Assembly: GCA_964247055.1 (NCBI GenBank)
Contig: OZ176050.1
Span: forward strand, 124,001-188,000
Origin: Paragordius varius
Taxonomy: Eukaryota > Nematomorpha
Direction of reading: 5' to 3'
Length of the DNA stretch: 64,000 nucleotides
Position numbers and translations under genes: made by a program. The notes below the pieces were generated by a model. That model was not told the origin of the DNA and ran no database searches. It was given only the letters and a program-made list of their open reading frames with translations. Of the stretch, positions 52,531-62,923 are shown piece by piece. Each line of letters opens with the position of its first letter. The first letter of the stretch is position 1.

Positions 52531-53744
52531 CTAAAATCTAAATTTGATCAGGTGATGTCACCATAATTTTTTTTGGGTAGCCCTATGGTAATTCCATCAT
52601 CACTTCAAATATTTTCGAGATCGGAGTATAAATGTAATTTCTATGAATTTTTTAAATATTTAAAAAATTTATTTTATACGATTTTAAAAATAAAAATGGC
52701 TACCTAAAATCCAAATTTGATCAGGTGATGTCACTATAACTTTTTTTGGGTAGCCCTATGGTAGTTCCATCATCACCCCAAATATTTTCGAGATCGGAGT
52801 ATAAATGTAATTTTTATGAATTTTTTAAATATTTAAAAAATTTATTTTATACGATTTTAAAAATAAAAATGGCTACCTAAAATCCAAATTTGATCAGGTG
52901 ATGTCACCATAATTTTTTTTGGGTAGCCCTATGGTAGTTCCATCATCACCCCAAATATTTTGGGGATCGGACTATAAATGTAATTTTTATGAATTTTTTA
53001 AATATTTAAAAAATTTATTTTATACGATTTTAAAAATAAAAATGGCTACCTAAAATCCAAATTTGATAAGGTGATGTCGCCATAATTTTTTTTGGGTAGC
53101 CCTATGGTAGTTCCATCATAACCCTAAATATTTTTGAGATCGGACTTTAAATGTAATTTTTTTAAATTTTTTAAATATTTAAAAAATTTATTTTATACGA
53201 TTTTAAAAATATAAATGGCTACCTAAAATCCAAATTTGATCAGGTGATGTCACCATAATTTTTTTTGGGTAGCCCTATGGTAGTTCCATCATCACCCCAA
53301 ATATTTTCGAGATCGGAGTATAAATGTAATTTTTATGAATTTTTTAAATTTTTAAAAAATTTATTTTATACGATTTTAAAAATAAAAATGGCTACCTAAA
53401 ATCCAAATTTGATCAGGTGATGTCACTATAATTTTTTTGGGTAGCCCTATGGTAGTTCCATCATCACCCCAAATATTTTGGGGATCGGAATATAAATGTA
53501 ATTTTTATGAATTTTTTAAATATTTAAAAAATTTATTTTATACGATTTTAAAAATAAAAATGGCTACCTAAAATCCAAATTTGATCAGCTGATGTGACCA
53601 TAATTTTTTTTGGGTAGCCCTATGGTAGTTCCATCATCACCCCAAATATTTTGGGGATCGGACTATAAATGTAATTTTTAGGAATTTTTTAAATATTTAA
53701 AAAATTTATTTTATACGATTTTAAAAATAAAAATGGCTACCTAA
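51325..53744 (+). repeat. 1,210-bp tandem duplication (7 monomers)
   Basis: Two adjacent units start at AATCTAAATT (51,325 and 52,535). CTATAACTTT (51,530 and 52,740, position of the C) and CAGCTGATGTGACC (52,371 and 53,581) repeat at 1,210. The related segments at 44.6-45.8 kb and 56.3-57.5 kb contain one unit only, so this doubling is a private event of this copy. GTAATTTTTTTAAATTTT (52.0 and 53.2 kb, also 56.95 kb) replaces the usual TTTGAATTTT. Confidence 0.88.
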
Positions 53745-54725
53745 AATCCAAATTTGATCAGGTGATGTCACTATAATTTTTTTGGGTAGCCCTATGGTAG
53801 TTCCATCATCACCCCAAATATTTTCGAGATCGGACTATAAATGTAATTTTTATGAATTTTTTAAATATTTAAAAAATTTATTTTATACGATTTTAAAAAT
53901 AAAAATGGCTACCTAAAATCCAAATTTGATCAGGTGATGTCACCATAATTTTTTTTGGGTAGCCCTATGGTATCCATCATCACCCCAAATATTTTCGAGA
54001 TCGGAGTATAAATGTAATTTTTATGAATTTTTTAAATATTTAAAAAATTTATTTTATACGATTTTAAAAATAAAAATGGCTACCTAAAATCCAAATTTGA
54101 TCAGGTGATGTCACCATAATTTTTTTTGGGTAGCCCTATGGTAGTTCCATCATCACCCCAAATATTTTCGAGATCGGAGTATAAATGTAATTTTTATGAA
54201 TTTTTTAAATATTTAAAAAATTTATTTTATACGATTTTAAAAATAAAAATGGCTACCTAAAATCCAAATTTGATCAGGTGATGTCACCATAATTTTTTTT
54301 GGGTAGCCCTATGGTAGTTCCATCATCACCCCAAATATTTTGGGGATCGGACTATAAATGTAATTTTTATGAATTTTTTAAATATTTAAAAAATTTATTT
54401 TATACGATTTTAAAAATAAAAATGGCTACCTAAAATCCAAATTTGATAAGGTGATGTCGCCATAATTTTTTTTGGGTAGCCCTATGGTAGTTCCATCATA
54501 ACCCCAAATATTTTTGAGATCGGACTTTAAATGTAATTTTTTTGAATTTTTTAAATATTTAAAAAATTTATTTTATACGATTTTAAAAATATAAATGGCT
54601 ACCTAAAATCCAAATTTGATCAGGTGATGTCACCATAATTTTTTTTGGGTAGCCCTATGGTAGTTCCATCATCACCCCAAATATTTCCGAGATCGGAGTA
54701 TAAATGTAATTTTTATGAATTTTTT
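53581..54725 (+). repeat. 1.1-kb segment matching 57,377-58,521 (offset 3,796)
   Basis: CAGCTGATGTGACC (53,581 and 57,377), TATCCATC (53,971 and 57,767) and GATAAGG (54,445 and 58,241) share offset 3,796. The match ends where 54,725 has AAATATTTAAA and 58,521 has AAATTTTTAAA. The same segment also occurs at about 45.65-46.79 kb, so there are three copies in the right-hand 20 kb. Confidence 0.83.
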
Positions 54726-54894
54726 AAATATTTAAAAAATTTATTTTATACGATTTTAAAAATAAAAATGGCTACCTAAAATCCAAATTTGATCAGGTGA
54801 TGTCACCATAATTTTTTTTGGGTAGCCCTATGGTAGTTCCATCATCACCCCAAATATTTTGGGGATCGGACTATAAATGTAATTTTTATGAATT

Positions 54895-57536
54895 TTTTAA
54901 ATATTTAAAAAATTTATTTTATACGATTTTAAAAATAAAAATGGCTACCTAAAATCCATATTTGATCAGGTGATGTCGCCATAATTTTTTTAGGTAGGCC
55001 TATGATAGTTCCATCATCACCCTAAATATTGTCGAGATCGGAGTATAAATGTAATTTTTATGAATTTTTTAAATATTGAAAAAATTTATTTTATACGATA
55101 TTAAAAATAAAAATGGCTACCTAAAATCTAAATTTGATCAGGTGATGTCACCATAATTTTTTTTGGGTAGCCCTATGGTAATTCCATCATCACCCGAAAT
55201 ATTTCCGAGATCGGAGTATAAATGTAATTTCTATGAATTTTTTAAATATTTAAAAAATTTATTTTATACGATTTTAAAAATAAAAATGGCTACCTAAAAT
55301 CCAAATTTGATCAGGTGATGTCACTATAATTTTTTTGGGTAGCCCTATGGTAGTTCCATCATCACCCCAAATATTTTGGGGATCGGACTATAAATGTAAT
55401 TTTTAGGAATTTTTTAAATATTTAAAAAATTTATTTTATACGATTTTAAAAATAAAAATGGCTACCTAAAATCCAAATTTGATCAGGTGATGTCACTATA
55501 ATTTTTTTGGGTAGCCCTATGGTAGTTCCATCATCACCCCAAATATTTTCGAGATCGGAGTATAAATGTAATTTTTAGGAATTTTTTAAATATTTAAAAA
55601 ATTTATTTTATACGATTTTAAAAATAAAAATGGCTACCTAAAATCCAAATTTGATCAGGTGATGTCACTATAATTTTTTTGGGTAGCCCTATGGTAGTTC
55701 CATCATCACCCCAAATATTTTCGAGATCGGAGTATAAATGTAATTTTTATGAATTTTTTAAATATTTAAAAAATTTATTTTATACGATTTTAAAAATAAA
55801 AATGGCTACCTAAAATCCAAATTTGATCAGCTGATGTTACCATAATTTTTTTTGGGTAGCCCTATGGTAGTTCCATCATCACCCCAAATATTTTCGAGAT
55901 CGGAGTATAAATGTAATTTTTATGAATTTTTTAAATATTTAAAAAATTTATTTTATACGATTGTAAAAATAAAAATGGCTACCTAAAATCCAAATTTGAT
56001 CAGGTTATGTCGCCATAATTTTTTTTCTGAGCCCTATGGTAGTTCCATCATCACCCCAAATATTGTCGAGATCGGAGTATAAATGTAGTTTTTTTGAATT
56101 TTTTTAATATTTAAAAAATTTATTTTATACGATTTTAAAAATAAAAATGGCTACCTAAAATCCAAATTTGATCAGGTGATGTCGCCATAATTTTTTTAGG
56201 TAGGCCTATGATAGTTCCATCATCACCCTAAATATTGTCGAGATCGGACTATAAATGTAATTTTTATGAATTTTTTAAATATTGAAAAAATTTATTTTAT
56301 ACTATATTAAAAATAAAAATGGCTACCTAAAATCTAAATTTGATCAGGTGATGTCACCATAATTTTTTTTGGGTAGCCCTATGGTAATTCCATCATCACT
56401 TCAAATATTTTCGAGATCGGAGTATAAATGTAATTTCTATGAATTTTTTAAATATTTAAAAAATTTATTTTATACGATTTTAAAAATAAAAATGGCTACC
56501 TAAAATCCAAATTTGATCAGGTGATGTCACTATAACTTTTTTTGGGTAGCCCTATGGTAGTTCCATCATCACCCCAAATATTTTCGAGATCGGAGTATAA
56601 ATGTAATTTTTATGAATTTTTTAAATATTTAAAAAATTTATTTTATACGATTTTAAAAATAAAAATGGCTACCTAAAATCCAAATTTGATCAGGTGATGT
56701 CACCATAATTTTTTTTGGGTAGCCCTATGGTAGTTCCATCATCACCCCAAATATTTTGGGGATCGGACTATAAATGTAATTTTTATGAATTTTTTAAATA
56801 TTTAAAAAATTTATTTTATACGATTTTAAAAATAAAAATGGCTACCTAAAATCCAAATTTGATAAGGTGATGTCGCCATAATTTTTTTTGGGTAGCCCTA
56901 TGGTAGTTCCATCATAACCCTAAATATTTTTGAGATCGGACTTTAAATGTAATTTTTTTAAATTTTTTAAATATTTAAAAAATTTATTTTATACGATTTT
57001 AAAAATATAAATGGCTACCTAAAATCCAAATTTGATCAGGTGATGTCACCATAATTTTTTTTGGGTAGCCCTATGGTAGTTCCATCATCACCCCAAATAT
57101 TTTCGAGATCGGAGTATAAATGTAATTTTTATGAATTTTTTAAATTTTTAAAAAATTTATTTTATACGATTTTAAAAATAAAAATGGCTACCTAAAATCC
57201 AAATTTGATCAGGTGATGTCACTATAATTTTTTTGGGTAGCCCTATGGTAGTTCCATCATCACCCCAAATATTTTGGGGATCGGAATATAAATGTAATTT
57301 TTATGAATTTTTTAAATATTTAAAAAATTTATTTTATACGATTTTAAAAATAAAAATGGCTACCTAAAATCCAAATTTGATCAGCTGATGTGACCATAAT
57401 TTTTTTTGGGTAGCCCTATGGTAGTTCCATCATCACCCCAAATATTTTGGGGATCGGACTATAAATGTAATTTTTAGGAATTTTTTAAATATTTAAAAAA
57501 TTTATTTTATACGATTTTAAAAATAAAAATGGCTAC
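54895..57536 (+). repeat. 2.6-kb segment duplicated at 5,006-bp offset, copy 2
   Basis: Second copy of about 49,889-52,530. The first AGGTAGGCC monomer has GGAGTATAA (about 55,042) where copy 1 has GGACTATAA. Its right half overlaps the left end of the 11,730-bp offset duplication, so this stretch is a mosaic of two source regions. Confidence 0.86.
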
Positions 57537-60500
57537 CTAAAATCCAAATTTGATCAGGTGATGTCACTATAATTTTTTTGGGTAGCCCTATGGTAGTTCC
57601 ATCATCACCCCAAATATTTTCGAGATCGGACTATAAATGTAATTTTTATGAATTTTTTAAATATTTAAAAAATTTATTTTATACGATTTTAAAAATAAAA
57701 ATGGCTACCTAAAATCCAAATTTGATCAGGTGATGTCACCATAATTTTTTTTGGGTAGCCCTATGGTATCCATCATCACCCCAAATATTTTCGAGATCGG
57801 AGTATAAATGTAATTTTTATGAATTTTTTAAATATTTAAAAAATTTATTTTATACGATTTTAAAAATAAAAATGGCTACCTAAAATCCAAATTTGATCAG
57901 GTGATGTCACCATAATTTTTTTTGGGTAGCCCTATGGTAGTTCCATCATCACCCCAAATATTTTCGAGATCGGAGTATAAATGTAATTTTTATGAATTTT
58001 TTAAATATTTAAAAAATTTATTTTATACGATTTTAAAAATAAAAATGGCTACCTAAAATCCAAATTTGATCAGGTGATGTCACCATAATTTTTTTTGGGT
58101 AGCCCTATGGTAGTTCCATCATCACCCCAAATATTTTGGGGATCGGACTATAAATGTAATTTTTATGAATTTTTTAAATATTTAAAAAATTTATTTTATA
58201 CGATTTTAAAAATAAAAATGGCTACCTAAAATCCAAATTTGATAAGGTGATGTCGCCATAATTTTTTTTGGGTAGCCCTATGGTAGTTCCATCATAACCC
58301 CAAATATTTTTGAGATCGGACTTTAAATGTAATTTTTTTGAATTTTTTAAATATTTAAAAAATTTATTTTATACGATTTTAAAAATATAAATGGCTACCT
58401 AAAATCCAAATTTGATCAGGTGATGTCACCATAATTTTTTTTGGGTAGCCCTATGGTAGTTCCATCATCACCCCAAATATTTCCGAGATCGGAGTATAAA
58501 TGTAATTTTTATGAATTTTTTAAATTTTTAAAAAATTTATTTTATACGATTTTAAAAATAAAAATGGCTACCTAAAATCCAAATTTGATCAGGTGATGTC
58601 ACTATAATTTTTTTGGGTAGCCCTATGGTAGTTCCATCATCACCCCAAATATTTTGGGGATCGGACTATAAATGTAATTTTTAGGAATTTTTTAAATATT
58701 TAAAAAATTTATTTTATACGATTTTAAAAATAAAAATGGCTACCTAAAATCCAAATTTGATCAGGTGATGTCACTATAATTTTTTTGGGTAGCCCTATGG
58801 TAGTTCCATCATCACCCCAAATATTTTCGAGATCGGGATATAAATGTAATTTTTAGGAATTTTTTAAATATTTAAAAAATTTATTTTATACGATTTTAAA
58901 AATAAAAATGGCTACCTAAAATCCAAATTTGATCAGGTGATGTCACTATAATTTTTTTGGGTAGCCCTATGGTAGTTCCATCATCACCCCAAATATTTTC
59001 GAGATCGGAGTATAAATGTAATTTTTATGAATTTTTTAAATATTTAAAAAATTTATTTTATACGATTTTAAAAATAAAAATGGCTACCTAAAATCCAAAT
59101 TTGATCAGGTGATGTGACCATAATTTTTTTTGGGTAGCCCTATGGTAGTTCCATCATCACCCCAAATATTTTGGGGATCGGACTATAAATGTAATTTTTA
59201 GGAATTTTTTAAATATTTAAAAAATTTATTTTATACGATTTTAAAAATAAAAATGGCTACCTAAAATCCAAATTTGATCAGGTGATGTCACTATAATTTT
59301 TTTGGGTAGCCCTATGGTAGTTCCATCATCACCCCAAATATTTTCGAGATCGGACTATAAATGTAATTTTTATGAATTTTTTAAATATTTAAAAAATTTA
59401 TTTTATACGATTTTAAAAATAAAAATGGCTACCTAAAATCCAAATTTGATCAGGTGATGTCACCATAATTTTTTTTGGGTAGCCCTATGGTATCCATCAT
59501 CACCCCAAATATTTTTGAGATCGGACTTTAAATGTAATTTTTTTGAATTTTTTAAATATTTAAAAAATTTATTTTATACGATTTTAAAAATAAAAATGGC
59601 TACCTAAAATCCAAATTTGATCAGGTGATGTCGCCATAATTTTTTTTGGGTAGCCCTATGGTAGTTCCATCATATCCCCAAATATTTTTGAGATCGGACT
59701 TTAAATGTAATTTTTTTGAATTTTTTAAATATTTAAAAAATTTATTTTATACGATTTTAAAAATAAAAATGGCTACCTAAAATCCATATTTGATCAGGTG
59801 ATGTCGCCATAATTTTTTTAGGTAGGCCTATGATAGTTCCATCATCACCCTAAATATTGTCGAGATCGGACTATAAATGTAATTTTTATGAATTTTTTAA
59901 ATATTGAAAAAATTTATTTTATACGATATTAAAAATAAAAATGGCTACCTAAAATCTAAATTTGATCAGGTGATGTCACCATAATTTTTTTTGGGTAGCC
60001 CTATGGTAATTCCATCATCACCCGAAATATTTCCGAGATCGGAGTATAAATGTAATTTTTATGAATTTTTTAAATATTTAAAAAATTTATTTTATACGAT
60101 TTTAAAAATAAAAATGGCTACCTAAAATCCAAATTTGATAAGGTGATGTCGCCATAATTGTTTTTGGGTAGCCCTATGGTAGTTCCATCATAACCCCAAA
60201 TATTTTTGAGATCGGACTTTAAATGTAATTTTTTTGAATTTTTTAAATATTTAAAAAATTTATTTTATACGATTTTAAAAATATAAATGGCTACCTAAAA
60301 TCCAAATTTGATCAGGTGATGTCACCATAATTTTTTTTGGGTAGCCCTATGGTAGTTCCATCATCACCCCAAATATTTCCGAGATCGGAGTATAAATGTA
60401 ATTTTTATGAATTTTTTAAATTTTTAAAAAATTTATTTTATACGATTTTAAAAATAAAAATGGCTACCTAAAATCCAAATTTGATCAGGTGATGTCACTA

Positions 60501-61330
60501 TAATTTTTTTGGGTAGCCCTATGGTAGTTCCATCATCACCCCAAATATTTTGGGGATCGGACTATAAATGTAATTTTTAGGAATTTTTTAAATATTTAAA
60601 AAATTTATTTTATACGATTTTAAAAATAAAAATGGCTACCTAAAATCCAAATTTGATCAGGTGATGTCACTATAATTTTTTTGGGTAGCCCTATGGTAGT
60701 TCCATCATCACCCCAAATATTTTCGAGATCGGAGTATAAATGTAATTTTTAGGAATTTTTTAAATATTTAAAAAATTTATTTTATACGATTTTAAAAATA
60801 AAAATGGCTACCTAAAATCCAAATTTGATCAGGTGATGTCACTATAATTTTTTTGGGTAGCCCTATGGTAGTTCCATCATCACCCCAAATATTTTCGAGA
60901 TCGGAGTATAAATGTAATTTTTATGAATTTTTTAAATATTTAAAAAATTTATTTTATACGATTTTAAAAATAAAAATGGCTACCTAAAATCCAAATTTGA
61001 TCAAGTGATGTGACCATAATTTTTTTTGGGTAGCCCTATGGTAGTTCCATCATCACCCCAAATATTTTGGGGATCGGACTATAAATGTAATTTTTAGGAA
61101 TTTTTTAAATATTTAAAAAATTTATTTTATACGATTTTAAAAATAAAAATGGCTACCTAAAATCCAAATTTGATCAGGTGATGTCACTATAATTTTTTTG
61201 GGTAGCCCTATGGTAGTTCCATCATCACCCCAAATATTTTCGAGATCGGACTATAAATGTAATTTTTATGAATTTTTTAAATATTTAAAAAATTTATTTT
61301 ATACGATTTTAAAAATAAAAATGGCTACCT
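56295..61330 (+). repeat. About 5-kb segment duplicated at 11,730-bp offset, copy 2
   Basis: Second copy of about 44,565-49,600. It ends near 61,330: copy 1 there continues with the TATCCATC monomer (49,657), while this copy jumps to the AGGTAGGCC monomer (61,372), skipping two monomers of the 11-mer. Confidence 0.87.
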
Positions 61331-62923
61331 AAAATCCATATTTGATCAGGTGATGTCGCCATAATTTTTTTAGGTAGGCCTATGATAGTTCCATCATCAC
61401 CCTAAATATTGTCGAGATCGGACTATAAATGTAATTTTTATGAATTTTTTAAATATTGAAAAAATTTATTTTATACGATATTAAAAATAAAAATGGCTAC
61501 CTAAAATCTAAATTTGATCAGGTGATGTCACCATAATTTTTTTTGGGTAGCCCTATGGTAATTCCATCATCACCCGAAATATTTCCGAGATCGGAGTATA
61601 AATGTAATTTTTATGAATTTTTTAAATATTTAAAAAATTTATTTTATACGATTTTAAAAATAAAAATGGCTACCTAAAATCCAAATTTGATAAGGTGATG
61701 TCGCCATAATTTTTTTTGGGTAGCCCTATGGTAGTTCCATCATAACCCCAAATATTTTTGAGATCGGACTTTAAATGTAATTTTTTTGAATTTTTTAAAT
61801 ATTTAAAAAATTTATTTTATACGATTTTAAAAATATAAATGGCTACCTAAAATCCAAATTTGATCAGGTGATGTCACCATAATTTTTTTTGGGTAGCCCT
61901 ATGGTAGTTCCATCATCACCCCAAATATTTCCGAGATCGGAGTATAAATGTAATTTTTATGAATTTTTTAAATTTTTAAAAAATTTATTTTATACGATTT
62001 TAAAAATAAAAATGGCTACCTAAAATCCAAATTTGATCAGGTGATGTCACTATAATTTTTTTGGGTAGCCCTATGGTAGTTCCATCATCACCCCAAATAT
62101 TTTCGAGATCGGAGTATAAATGTAATTTTTATGAATTTTTTAAATATTTAAAAAATTTATTTTATACGATTTTAAAAATAAAAATGGCTACCTAAAATCC
62201 AAATTTGATCAGGTGATGTGACCATAATTTTTTTTGGGTAGCCCTATGGTAGTTCCATCATCACCCCAAATATTTTGGGGATCGGACTATAAATGTAATT
62301 TTTAGGAATTTTTTAAATATTTAAAAAATTTATTTTATACGATTTTAAAAATAAAAATGGCTACCTAAAATCCAAATTTGATCAGGTGATGTCACTATAA
62401 TTTTTTTGGGTAGCCCTATGGTAGTTCCATCATCACCCCAAATATTTTCGAGATCGGACTATAAATGTAATTTTTATGAATTTTTTAAATATTTAAAAAA
62501 TTTATTTTATACGATTTTAAAAATAAAAATGGCTACCTAAAATCCAAATTTGATCAGGTGATGTCACCATAATTTTTTTTGGGTAGCCCTATGGTATCCA
62601 TCATCACCCCAAATATTTTTGAGATCGGACTTTAAATGTAATTTTTTTGAATTTTTTAAATATTTAAAAAATTTATTTTATACGATTTTAAAAATAAAAA
62701 TGGCTACCTAAAATCCAAATTTGATCAGGTGATGTCGCCATAATTTTTTTTGGGTAGCCCTATGGTAGTTCCATCATATCCCCAAATATTTTTGAGATCG
62801 GACTTTAAATGTAATTTTTTTGAATTTTTTAAATATTTAAAAAATTTATTTTATACGATTTTAAAAATAAAAATGGCTACCTAAAATCCATATTTGATCA
62901 GGTGATGTCGCCATAATTTTTTT
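59820..62923 (+). repeat. Two 9-monomer (1,552-bp) derivatives of the 11-monomer HOR
   Basis: AGGTAGGCC lies at 59,820, 61,372 and 62,924, spaced exactly 1,552 twice, which is 1,896 minus 344. The two units lack different monomers. The first goes from the CACTATAA/TTTTCGAG/GGAC monomer straight to AGGTAGGCC, so it lacks the TATCCATC and CATATCCCC monomers. The second has those two but lacks the two AGGAATT monomers (CACTATAA/TTTTGGGG and CACTATAA/TTTTCGAG) that follow TTTCCGAG. Equal length is therefore coincidental, and the units arose by separate in-register dimer losses. Confidence 0.87.
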
